Source: Acetivibrio mesophilus
GTDB taxonomy: Bacteria; Bacillota; Clostridia; Acetivibrionales; Acetivibrionaceae
Direction of reading: 5' to 3'
NCBI RefSeq assembly: GCF_004102745.1
Contig: NZ_RLII01000012.1
Span: forward strand, 31,362 to 95,361
Length of the DNA stretch: 64,000 nucleotides
The notes beneath the pieces were generated by a model that saw nothing but the letters and a program-made list of their open reading frames with translations, did not search any database and had not been told where the DNA came from. The position numbers and the translations under genes are program-made. Shown piece by piece: positions 56,367-64,000 of this stretch. The first letter of the stretch is position 1; each line of letters starts with the position of its first letter.

Positions 56367-58742
56367 ATGAATAATGCTAATATAATGGCAAAGTCAAGTA
56401 ATTCTCTTGAAGGAATTAATAAGCAGAAACTGACAGAGCATATATCTGATTTACTAGAAGTCTATGAGAAAATTAAAACTGGAATAGACTTTGAGAACAT
56501 TATGCCTGGGTTTGTAGAGTATTTAAGAGTTATATGTATTTTACATGATTTGGGTAAGATTAATGTAAAATTTCAGCAAAAAATCGAACTGGCCAATAAA
56601 ATTGACGAAGTAAATCAAAAAGATCCTAACAGTCCGGAAATCAACAGATTGTGGAAGAGATACAATTTTATTAAAGATGAACGTCATAACTTATTGTCAG
56701 GAGCTTTTCTAAAATATTTTTTTGATAAGCTATCAGTTTGCGATGATTTGAGAAGTGTTCTATATAAATCCATTTTCTATCACCACGGAAGTTATGAAAA
56801 ATACTTAGGAAAATCATTTGCTGCAATTGAGAAATCCGTATTTGAAGATGTTGAAAAAGGAGTATTATTATCTGACGAATTTGATAAGACAGAGGTGGAA
56901 GAATATCTTTCTAGCAAATTAGGTTTTGACGTTCGATTTAAAGATAATAATATTTTGGACTACGACTTCTTGAAGTATTTAGATGAAAACTTTGGAGAAA
57001 ACAATGCTAATAGAAAACTTTATATTCTATTAAAAGGATTTCTCAATTTAATTGATCATCTGGCTTCAAGTCAAGAAAAGAACATAGAATACTATTTACC
57101 TATAGCTTCTGAAAAGCTTGATGACTTGTTAATTTCATTATTGCATTTAAAGTGTGAAAGAAATGGAAAAAAGACAGATAAAATTGAGTTTAATCAACTG
57201 CAAAAAAGAATGGGAGATTTAGAATATAGCAATGTAGTTACTATAGCTTTTACAGGCTCAGGTAAGACTATTGCTGATTATAGATGGTACGGTAAGAGGA
57301 AAATTTTTCTGGTACCAAACAAAATATCTGGTGAGAGTTTCTTTTTTGATGCTGTTGAGATATTTGGGAGTGAAGACTATGTAGGATTGTTACACGGAGA
57401 TATTTCCCTTTATGTTGAGAGTTATCGCCAAAGTATTAAAGGAGAGGATATTCTTTTTACTTCTCGTGATAAAACATTGGCAAAAAACTTTGCAAAGCCA
57501 TATATAATCTCTACTGTTGACCAAATACTGCTTGCAATATTTAAATATCCAGGATATGAAAAAGTATTTGCTAGTATTTATGAAAGTCATATAACGGTGG
57601 ATGAAGTTCATTTGCTAACTCCTCGTATGTTTTTAATATTAATATATTTTATAGAGTTTGCAGCTAAACATATGAATGCAAAATTTCATTTGATGACCGC
57701 AACTATGCCTGACATTTATCTTCAAAAGCTTAACAGTATTTCTGTCCCTTTTGAAAAGAGTAATGAAAATGAAGTTATTGATGAAAACAGAAAAATTAAG
57801 TGTATGTTTTGTAAAGATAAAGATTGGGTTGAAATAGCATCTTCAAGTGTAAAAAATGGAAAAAAAGTTTTGATAGTAAAGAATACTATTGATGAAGCGA
57901 TAAAAACATACGAACAATTAAATTATCTGCGAGATGATGGTTTTGATATTAATCTTATACATAGCAGATTTAAGTTTAAACATAAAAGGGATAAGTATAG
58001 AGGAATCTTAGACCAAGAAGGTGATGTATGGATAGCTACTCAAATGGTCGAAATTTCTCTTGACCTGGATTTTGAAGTCATTATAAGTGATCTTGCACCT
58101 ATGGATGCAATTATTCAACGTATGGGAAGATGTAATAGGCATGATCATCGGGAATACGGAGAGTTTTGTATAATTGATCAAGAAAATAAAGATGTCTATA
58201 AAGAAGAACTAAAAAAAGTCACAAAAAAAATACTGAATCAATATAAGGGAAAAATCCTATCAATGAGAGACAGAAAACAATTGCTTGACTATTACTACAA
58301 AGATCCTTCAGTTGAAAAAGACTATCATAATGAATTTAAAGAAGCAGAGGAAGATATAAGGGAAATATATGGAGTGATAAACGCTAGAGAGCTTAATGGT
58401 GAAGATATAATGTTCAAGTTTGACCCATATCTAAATATCGTTGATTCTAAGATTGAAGCAAGTAAATTGTTTAGGAAAATTGAGCAAAATGCAAAAGTAC
58501 TATTTGAAGAAGACTATTATAATGCAAAAGATAAACCTAATAAATATAAAGAATATAATATGTGCAGTATACAGATTAGCAAAGGAATGTTTTATAAATT
58601 ACAAAAATTCAATGCTTTTTACATAGAGGATGGTTTTTTAATCATAAAACAAGGCTTTTGCAAATATGACCAATGTGTTGGGTTAAGATTAAATAGTAAA
58701 CAAGAATTAGAAGAGTTAAATATCCAAAATAGTATTTTGTAA
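56367..58742 (+). CDS. cas3: Cas3 nuclease-helicase
   Basis: About 791 residues from ATG 56367 (GTGAGGTG upstream). N-terminal HD nuclease: CILHDLGKINVKFQ, DERHNLLSGAF and YHHGSYEKYLGK supply the metal-binding His/Asp. The SF2 helicase has Walker A AFTGSGKTIADYRW, DEVH box (VDEVHLLTP), LMTATMP and motif VI IIQRMGRCNRHD. It shreds target DNA after Cascade recruits it. All motifs are intact. Confidence 0.96.
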   Translation: MNNANIMAKSSNSLEGINKQKLTEHISDLLEVYEKIKTGIDFENIMPGFVEYLRVICILHDLGKINVKFQQKIELANKIDEVNQKDPNSPEINRLWKRYNFIKDERHNLLSGAFLKYFFDKLSVCDDLRSVLYKSIFYHHGSYEKYLGKSFAAIEKSVFEDVEKGVLLSDEFDKTEVEEYLSSKLGFDVRFKDNNILDYDFLKYLDENFGENNANRKLYILLKGFLNLIDHLASSQEKNIEYYLPIASEKLDDLLISLLHLKCERNGKKTDKIEFNQLQKRMGDLEYSNVVTIAFTGSGKTIADYRWYGKRKIFLVPNKISGESFFFDAVEIFGSEDYVGLLHGDISLYVESYRQSIKGEDILFTSRDKTLAKNFAKPYIISTVDQILLAIFKYPGYEKVFASIYESHITVDEVHLLTPRMFLILIYFIEFAAKHMNAKFHLMTATMPDIYLQKLNSISVPFEKSNENEVIDENRKIKCMFCKDKDWVEIASSSVKNGKKVLIVKNTIDEAIKTYEQLNYLRDDGFDINLIHSRFKFKHKRDKYRGILDQEGDVWIATQMVEISLDLDFEVIISDLAPMDAIIQRMGRCNRHDHREYGEFCIIDQENKDVYKEELKKVTKKILNQYKGKILSMRDRKQLLDYYYKDPSVEKDYHNEFKEAEEDIREIYGVINARELNGEDIMFKFDPYLNIVDSKIEASKLFRKIEQNAKVLFEEDYYNAKDKPNKYKEYNMCSIQISKGMFYKLQKFNAFYIEDGFLIIKQGFCKYDQCVGLRLNSKQELEELNIQNSIL

Positions 58743-58777
58743 AGTTACATATTATAGAAAAACGCAAGGTGATAGTC

Positions 58778-59311
58778 ATGAGCTTTGATTTCGAAAACTA
58801 CAAAACCCAAGGTGTAAAAGTGAATTACTACTATGTATGCCAAAGAAAGCTCTGGCTTTTTTCTAAAGGCATAACCATGGAGCACTTAAGCGACAGAGTA
58901 CTAAGCGGAAAAGTGCTCCATGAGACAGCTTATTCGAGACAAAAAAACAGAGAAATTGAGATTGATGACATTGTAAAACTAGATATTATAGATGGCGAAT
59001 TCGTAAGAGAAATAAAGTTGAGCAGCAAAATGTCGAATTCTCATAGAATGCAACTTCTATATTACCTTTATTATTTACATATGAGAGGCATTGAAAAGAA
59101 GGGTATCATAAATTATGTTAAAGAGAAAAAGCAGGAATTTATTGAGTTAAGCGATACCGATAAAATAGAGATTGAGAAAGCACTAGTTGAAATAAAAACT
59201 ATTTGCAATATGGAAAAGCCTCCTTCCATAGAAAAAAAGGCAACATGTAAAAAATGCTCCTATTATGAATTCTGCTTTGTACAGGAGGTGGAGATTGATT
59301 TAGATGGGTAG
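58778..59311 (+). CDS. cas4: Cas4 exonuclease
   Basis: About 177 residues from ATG 58778 (AAGGTGAT upstream). The first Fe-S cysteine is in YYVCQRKLWLFSKG and three more in CKKCSYYEFC at the C-terminus. The RecB-type nuclease residues are in DIIDGEFVREIKLSSKM (Glu-x-Lys). It trims new spacers and selects their PAM together with Cas1. It overlaps cas1 by 8 nt. Confidence 0.94.
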   Translation: MSFDFENYKTQGVKVNYYYVCQRKLWLFSKGITMEHLSDRVLSGKVLHETAYSRQKNREIEIDDIVKLDIIDGEFVREIKLSSKMSNSHRMQLLYYLYYLHMRGIEKKGIINYVKEKKQEFIELSDTDKIEIEKALVEIKTICNMEKPPSIEKKATCKKCSYYEFCFVQEVEIDLDG

Positions 59312-60281
59312 AGAATACTATATTTTGAATAATGGCAGACTGAAGAGAAAAGAAAATACAATTTACTTCGTAGATAGTACTGAATCAAATAGAGCGCTTC
59401 CAATTGAGCAAATTGACTGTCTTCATGTTTTTGGTGAAGTGGACCTGAATACAAAATTTCTAAACTACCTATCAGAGTATTCATTAATGTTGCATTTCTA
59501 CAACTATTACGGTTTTTATGCAGGTTCATTCTACCCTAGGAAAAAGAATATTTCCGGATTATTAACAGTGAAGCAGTCTCAACATTATCTTGATAAAGCA
59601 AAGCGACTTTATCTGGCTAAATGCTTTGTCCAAAGTGCGAAATACCATATAAAAAGGAACCTTAAAAACTATAAGGAAATTACTGATGATATATATGAGA
59701 ACTTAGAAAAAGAGATTGTTAACGATGCCGTAGAAATCGATGAGTTAATGGGCATAGAAGGGAGAATTAGGAATACCTACTACAAAGCATTTAATCTATT
59801 TTTAAAACATGGTTTCCAAATGAGTAAAAGAGAAAAACGTCCTCCTACTGACCCAATAAATGCATTAATATCTTTTGGTAATAGTCTTATGTATACGACA
59901 GTCTTAGGACAGATTTATCATACACAGTTAGATCCATCAATAAGTTATTTACATGAACCATCAACGAAAAGATTTTCTCTTAGCTTAGATATATCTGAGA
60001 TTTTTAAGCCACTGATTGTTGACCCAGTAATATTTAATCTTATAAATAACAGAATCATAAATAAAGATGATTTCAATATAGAAGATGGCATATGCATGTT
60101 AAATAACTCCGGTAGGCGGAAGTTTATTACTGAATACGAAAAAAAGCTTGCAGTAACTATCCGGCATAGGAAACTTAATAGAAATGTATCTTATAAAAGT
60201 TTTATAAGACTTGAATGCTATAAGCTTATCAAGTATTTTATTGATGATGAAATATATAAACCCTTGAAGGCGTGGTGGTAA
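59304..60281 (+). CDS. cas1: Cas1 integrase (type I-B)
   Basis: 325 residues. Catalytic-type residues are in ELMGIEGRIRNTYY (Glu), SYLHEPSTKRFSLSLDISEIFKPLIVDP (His, Asp). It joins with Cas2 to insert new spacers next to the leader. Its start lies within cas4. Confidence 0.96.
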   Translation: MGREYYILNNGRLKRKENTIYFVDSTESNRALPIEQIDCLHVFGEVDLNTKFLNYLSEYSLMLHFYNYYGFYAGSFYPRKKNISGLLTVKQSQHYLDKAKRLYLAKCFVQSAKYHIKRNLKNYKEITDDIYENLEKEIVNDAVEIDELMGIEGRIRNTYYKAFNLFLKHGFQMSKREKRPPTDPINALISFGNSLMYTTVLGQIYHTQLDPSISYLHEPSTKRFSLSLDISEIFKPLIVDPVIFNLINNRIINKDDFNIEDGICMLNNSGRRKFITEYEKKLAVTIRHRKLNRNVSYKSFIRLECYKLIKYFIDDEIYKPLKAWW

Positions 60282-60547
60282 ATATATTTGTCGTATTAAC
60301 ATATGATATTGAAGTAAAAAAAATCAACAAGGTACGGAAAATACTGAAGAAGTATTTGGTTTGGACACAAAATTCAGTGTTTGAAGGAGAAATCACAGAA
60401 GGTAAATTGCAAAAATGTATAGGACAAATTGGTAAGATTATTGACAAGAATGAAGATTCGATATATATCTATATTGTGGAAAATCCCAAGAATATTGTGA
60501 AGAATAAACTTGGAAAAGAAAAGGCACTAGACGAATTGATTTTATGA
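60275..60547 (+). CDS. cas2: Cas2 adaptation protein
   Basis: About 90 residues: MVNIFVVLTYDIEVKKINKVRKILKKYLVWTQNSVFEGEITEGKL, the ferredoxin-like Cas2 signature with the Asp of YDIE. It holds the Cas1 dimers in the integration complex. Start is GTG 60275 (or 60272), overlapping the end of cas1. Confidence 0.94.
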   Translation: MVNIFVVLTYDIEVKKINKVRKILKKYLVWTQNSVFEGEITEGKLQKCIGQIGKIIDKNEDSIYIYIVENPKNIVKNKLGKEKALDELIL

Positions 60548-60729
60548 ATTTGCAGCAAACCGATTAATTTAAGCAAGCTCTATAATGGCTTAAAAATAGG
60601 CATTAGAAGGATTTATGGGATAAACCGGAAAACACTATTGGAAGTTTACTGCAGTTTAATTATGTTTGAGAAAATCTCAACCCTCTGTATATAGCTTAAA
60701 CAGAGGATTTTAGATTTCTGTCAAATTGG
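60548..60729 (+). promoter_or_regulatory. CRISPR leader with internal hairpin
   Basis: 182 nt between cas2 and the first repeat, AT-rich, without a gene. An imperfect hairpin AAAATC..CCTCTGT / ACAGAGG.GATTTT-like (60671-60711) lies 19 nt before the array; it may end cas transcription or mark the integration site. The 3'-handle orientation of the repeat agrees with a leader at this end. Confidence 0.7.
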
Positions 60730-61802
60730 GTATTGCCTTAACTATGTGGGATGTAAAGCTTTTTCATAACTATCGTACAGAGAACGAAGATTATCGTATT
60801 GCCTTAACTATGTGGGATGTAAAGGATTGTATCATTGTTACAAATTTTGGCTATTGTCATGTATTGCCTTAACTATGTGGGATGTAAAGTTTCAAATGCT
60901 TACATAGCTAAGACGGGCATATCTCGTATTGCCTTAACTATGTGGGATGTAAAGGGATTCAGATTCATTCATGACAGCTTGAGCGACAACGTATTGCCTT
61001 AACTATGTGGGATGTAAAGACGTTATGATTTTAGAGCCTTTTCTGAATGGTTTGTGTATTGCCTTAACTATGTGGGATGTAAAGGCGGTAATAGAGTTTT
61101 ATATTCCAGAGGAATGTGTCGTATTGCCTTAACTATGTGGGATGTAAAGTGAAATCTGAATTTGAGGTTGAAATTCTCAACAAATAGTATTGCCTTAACT
61201 ATGTGGGATGTAAAGGAAGATGAATGGGTATCAGGTATTAGCAGGGTTACTTGTATTGCCTTAACTATGTGGGATGTAAAGAGTTTTACAATAAACCTTA
61301 GAGAACTTGCTGAAAGGTATTGCCTTAACTATGTGGGATGTAAAGACTTATTATGCTGGATATAGAACCTTCTGATATGTGTATTGCCTTAACTATGTGG
61401 GATGTAAAGTCATCTAGCCATGCCTTTATTTTATGCTGTCGGATGTATTGCCTTAACTATGTGGGATGTAAAGGAAAATGATAAGAGCTGACATTAAACT
61501 CAACTATGCGTATTGCCTTAACTATGTGGGATGTAAAGTTATCGTATCGAGGGTTATAGGCAGCTACTTGCTCACCGTATTGCCTTAACTATGTGGGATG
61601 TAAAGCATATTTACTAATTTTTGGTGCAGTTTTGCTGATGGGCGTATTGCCTTAACTATGTGGGATGTAAAGAAAAGGGAATCTCTTCGAGTTGTTTACA
61701 TAGTTCCAGTATTGCCTTAACTATGTGGGATGTAAAGGATAAGAACGAAAAAACAGGTGCTAGCGAGCGCGCAGTATTGCCTTAACTATGTGGGATGTAA
61801 AG
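60730..61802 (+). CRISPR. CRISPR array: 17 repeats of 29 nt, 16 spacers
   Basis: The repeat begins GTATTGCCTTAACTATG and ends in GGGATGTAAAG, 29 nt. Repeats start at 60730, 60796, 60861, 60926, 60991, 61056, 61121, 61187, 61253, 61317, 61381, 61445, 61510, 61577, 61644, 61709 and 61774. Spacers are 35-38 nt and all differ. Every repeat, including the last, appears identical by eye. It is transcribed on the plus strand, in line with the cas genes. Confidence 0.99.
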
Positions 61803-61850
61803 ATAAAAAAAGTAATTCCCACTGGTGGGTGTAGTTCAGCACTTTAAAAT

Positions 61851-61948
61851 CGGAATAAAAAGCAAATTAAAATTCTCTTAATACCAGTGAAAACAGCAAA
61901 ATAAAATTCTATACGCATAATACTACCGGAAAAAAAGCAATAAAAAGC
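61851..61948. repeat. Three direct repeats at the transposon end
   Basis: Units begin at 61851 (CGGAATAAAAAGCAAATTAA), 61886 (AGTGAAAACAGCAAAATAAA) and 61927 (CGGAAAAAAAGCAATAAAA); the first two also share AAAATTCT. Spacing is 35 and 41 nt. They resemble transposase-binding sites of Tn7/Mu-like ends. Confidence 0.6.
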
Positions 61949-61963
61949 AGGTCAATGACCTGC
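61947..61963 (-). terminator. Terminator of transposon gene set
   Basis: GCAGGTC/GACCTGC stem with 3-nt loop, followed on the minus strand by TTTTTATTG, just after the stop of the small gene at 61968. Confidence 0.75.
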
Positions 61964-61967
61964 GAAA

Positions 61968-62275
61968 TCAAAATTCTGGGTAGTCCAGTTCTTTGTATAA
62001 ATGTAGTAACGCATATGCAACAGTAACGCCGTCAATAACACCGAGAACCGTAGTAAGCCTTTCTTTATTCCAAAAAATATCATTAAAATTTACCAAATGA
62101 CAGCCGACGTTAAAATCCGGCATGCAGGCAAAATATCCTCTTGAGGTTTTGCCGAAAATAACCATGATACTTGAGCGGCTTTGGATCATAAATTCATAAT
62201 GCGTACCATAGTCTTTAAAGTTTGATATTTTGCCGGGCCAGTACTTTTTTTGTGGTTACATATAAAAGTATTCAT
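61968..62275 (-). pseudogene. Small transposon gene broken in an A-run, function unknown
   Basis: An ATG at 62275 opens MNTFICNHKK, then the frame is lost at an A7 run (about 62235-62241, T7 on the plus strand). With A8 it would continue KYWPGKISNFKDYGTHYEF and join the frame that ends at 61968 (IMVIFGKTSRGYFACMPDF). The restored protein would be about 102 residues. I do not recognise its function. It follows the 84-residue gene by 9 nt. Confidence 0.65.
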
Positions 62276-62284
62276 CGATTTTAC

Positions 62285-62539
62285 CTAACCCCAAAGTTTG
62301 GTTTGAAAACCTAAAAGCATAATATTTACAAGCTCTGAACGTTTTTTGCCTATGCGATTTTGAATTGTAGGATTTAGTCCGTTATGAGAAAATAATTTTT
62401 CTCCATGTTGTGAGGCATAATACGTAATAAGTTCTTTTAACTGCTTTTCCGGCATTTTTAACCCGATATAACTGTCACATGCCTTAATGATTTGGGCGGC
62501 TAACGATTTAACTGTAGTAGGGTTTTTTAAAATATTCAT
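62285..62539 (-). CDS. Small transposon-encoded protein, TIGR04540-like
   Basis: 84 residues, helical: MNILKNPTTVKSLAAQIIKACDSYIGLKMPEKQLKELITYYASQHGEKLF. It resembles small clostridial proteins of the TIGR04540 type that accompany such transposase-ATPase pairs; I am only fairly sure of this. Function is unknown, possibly an accessory for target selection. Confidence 0.65.
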   Translation of the reverse strand: MNILKNPTTVKSLAAQIIKACDSYIGLKMPEKQLKELITYYASQHGEKLFSHNGLNPTIQNRIGKKRSELVNIMLLGFQTKLWG

Positions 62540-62608
62540 GTATTTGTACTCCTTTTGTACTTTTTGTAACGGATTGAACTCTGTTTTGTACCTTTAATAT
62601 TCAAGAGG

Positions 62609-63412
62609 TTAACTTAAAGAAAGACTATTGCATGCAGATAGTATAACCTCTGTATCAATAGTGTTCTTTTTTAGCTGAGCTCCAACAATCAGAGCAGTGG
62701 TCATGACGCTGTTGATAATACGGGGCGTTCCTTGACAGAAGTTAGCAACCGCATGAACGGCAGATTCATCAATAATACTGTGAGCTGCTCCTGCAAGATC
62801 AATTCTTGAGTAAATATAATTTTTTGCTTCTTCAGGTGAAAGACCTTCATAATTGTAGTGAATGACTATACGCTGTTTAAGTGCTTCGTGCACAGGTTTT
62901 TCAAGGATTGAGCAAAGGTATGGCTGACCAATAAGTAGTAGCGTAAAACAGTCAAGACTGTCAAATTGGGTGTTCATAAGCATTTTAATGTCCCTGAGTA
63001 CATGAATATTAAGATACTGACTTTCATCTATTGCTAGTATAAATGTTTTTCGTTTCTCTTTAAGCAAGTGCAAGAGTCGTTCTTGTATATTTCTGAACAT
63101 TAAGGATTTTTTAGAACCAAATTCCAAGCCTAATTCGTGGCAGAATTGTTGGTAAAATTCAGTGACACTAACAGTTGAAAGGCATATATATGAAAGCTGA
63201 TACAGATTTGGATTTAGGCTCTGTGAAAAGCAACGCAAAGCGAATGTTTTACCCATACCTGGTGGAGCTGTAAAAAGCCCTATGCCATGTGTGGTCTTAA
63301 GGTATTCTAGCCTTGAAAGCATTTGCTCATGGTCTTTGGATCTAAATGCATGATTTTCCGGAAGAGATTTGTCAAAAGGATTAAAAGTCATACCATAAAA
63401 AGATTTAAACAT
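62609..63412 (-). CDS. Transposition AAA ATPase (TniB/ExeA-like)
   Basis: 267 residues from ATG 63412 (GGAGGG upstream). FKSFYGMTFNPFDKSLPE at the start, Walker A FTAPPGMGKTFALRCF, Walker B TFILAIDESQYLN, and the sensor-type ALKQRIVIHYNYEGLSPEEA. Such ATPases choose targets and activate the transposase. It overlaps the transposase gene by 8 nt. Confidence 0.88.
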   Translation of the reverse strand: MFKSFYGMTFNPFDKSLPENHAFRSKDHEQMLSRLEYLKTTHGIGLFTAPPGMGKTFALRCFSQSLNPNLYQLSYICLSTVSVTEFYQQFCHELGLEFGSKKSLMFRNIQERLLHLLKEKRKTFILAIDESQYLNIHVLRDIKMLMNTQFDSLDCFTLLLIGQPYLCSILEKPVHEALKQRIVIHYNYEGLSPEEAKNYIYSRIDLAGAAHSIIDESAVHAVANFCQGTPRIINSVMTTALIVGAQLKKNTIDTEVILSACNSLSLS

Positions 63413-64000
63413 TATCAAATCCCTCCATTTTTGAATAATCAATAGCATTTTGGTTATTGCGTTTAGTACGTCCGTTTTCAGCGCGGTTGGTTTGGCGAAC
63501 TGGATATTTTGTGCCTTCAAAGAAAATGTATGCATCCTGCATTTTGTCAGGAAGGAAGCGTATTTCAACCTTTGTGCGGATAAACTGCATAGGAACGTCA
63601 TAATAAACTTTATCAATAGAGATTGTTGAATCAAGGTTTACCTTTCTTGTAACGCGGTTCATAAAGCATTCATCAAGCCATTCCTTGCTTTTTGGAATTC
63701 TTACATGACTAATACCCTTCTGATAGCGTTCCATAGGGGTTTCACCAATAGTTCTATTGATAGTAGTGTTTCGCTTGCGTACATAATCAGCAAGCAAACG
63801 GTTAAGCTCTTCAAGAGATGAAACGGTAGAAGAGTCAAAGCCATTGAGCCATGAGTCTTTGAGGGTTCGAAAGCTCCTTTCCACTTTGGCTTTGCTGGCA
63901 CCATCCCGAACTGGAGTATGTAGCTTCACAATTCCAAGTGAGCCGCAAATTAGCGTTAATTGTTCGTTGGAATAGGTGCTTCCATTGTCTAAATATAACT
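63405..64000 (-). CDS. DDE transposase with Mu-type C-terminal domain, N-terminus off right edge
   Basis: About 198 residues are visible. The second catalytic Asp is in LYLDNGSTYSNEQ and the Glu in SKAKVERSFRTLKDSWLNG; the C-terminal part (VTRKVNLDSTISIDKVYYDVP) is a Mu transposase-like beta barrel. It cuts and joins the element's ends. The first Asp and the DNA-binding domain lie beyond the window. Confidence 0.9.
   Translation of the reverse strand, partial: LYLDNGSTYSNEQLTLICGSLGIVKLHTPVRDGASKAKVERSFRTLKDSWLNGFDSSTVSSLEELNRLLADYVRKRNTTINRTIGETPMERYQKGISHVRIPKSKEWLDECFMNRVTRKVNLDSTISIDKVYYDVPMQFIRTKVEIRFLPDKMQDAYIFFEGTKYPVRQTNRAENGRTKRNNQNAIDYSKMEGFDNV

Larger units (their letters stand above)
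61830..64000 (-). mobile_element. Mu/Tn7-like transposon, one end and first genes, runs off right edge
   Basis: A transposase with DDE core and Mu-type C-terminal domain plus a TniB-like AAA ATPase identify this element class. The proposed outer end is TGTAGTTCAGCAC at 61830, followed by three related direct repeats typical of multiple transposase-binding sites. The gene order toward the centre is two small genes, ATPase, transposase. The other end is not in the window. Confidence 0.7.

Noticed and set aside
60635..60680. Possible worn repeat in the leader (GCAGTTTAATTATGTTTGAG)
   Set aside because: Only about 65% like the repeat with a gap; chance in AT-rich DNA is enough.
61162..61365. Open frame of 67 codons across CRISPR repeats
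   Set aside because: It is made of repeats and spacers, and the repeat-encoded segment recurs; it is not a gene.
61830..64000. CRISPR-associated transposon
   Set aside because: The cas set is complete with cas3 and cas1/2/4 and lies outside the element; no TniQ is seen.

Overview
The window reads as a low-GC anaerobic Firmicute of the Clostridia, most like the cellulosome-forming Acetivibrio / Clostridium thermocellum group. The signs are secreted proteins made only of type I dockerin repeats, an archaeal-type V-ATPase operon, clostridial motility genes with fliW-csrA control, a SAM-I riboswitch on metK and a type I-B CRISPR-Cas locus. The species assignment is inference from gene content.

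Layout. (1) 1-11,865, minus strand: a flagellin-glycosylation island. It has two Maf glycosyltransferases, pseudaminic-acid genes (pseB, pseI, pseH and an SpsF-type cytidylyltransferase), several methyltransferases (one broken by a frameshift), a B12-type radical SAM enzyme, an acyl carrier protein and an FkbH-like enzyme cut by the left edge. (2) 11,894-20,870, minus: two nearly duplicated flagellins, then csrA, fliW, a DUF6470-like gene, flgL, two flgK paralogs, flgN, flgM and a YvyF-like gene. The flagellin leaders carry a sigma-28 promoter, a 5'-terminal stem-loop and AGGA-loop hairpins that look like CsrA sites. (3) 20,981-35,945, minus: comF, recD2, metK with its riboswitch, a thioesterase-like gene, and the housekeeping run pheA, mazG-like, gdpP, rplI, dnaB, tilS, hpt, ftsH. 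(4) 36,368-45,100, plus: a nine-gene V-type ATPase operon whose rotor subunit has the Na+ ligand pattern. (5) 45,158-50,982: an ABC-F protein with a structured leader, two duplicated double-dockerin genes (minus), and a pair of dehydratase-activase-related genes (plus). (6) 51,280-61,802, plus: a WYL regulator, then cas6-cas8b-cas7-cas5-cas3-cas4-cas1-cas2, a leader, and an array of 17 identical 29-nt repeats with 16 spacers. (7) 61,830-64,000, minus: the end and first genes of a Mu/Tn7-like transposon (transposase, AAA ATPase, two small genes). It begins about 27 nt after the last perfect repeat and may have split the array.

How the parts work together. The island supplies an activated nonulosonic acid that Maf enzymes attach to the flagellins encoded beside it. 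FliW and CsrA are expected to match flagellin translation to export, and FlgM/sigma-28 to time its transcription. The ACP + FkbH pair with several methyltransferases suggests the sugar carries a (methylated) glyceryl group. The CRISPR locus looks complete for adaptation, crRNA processing and interference. Two genes are each broken by one missing base in an A-run (2901-2905 and the A7 run of the transposon gene), so either real decay or assembly error should be considered.
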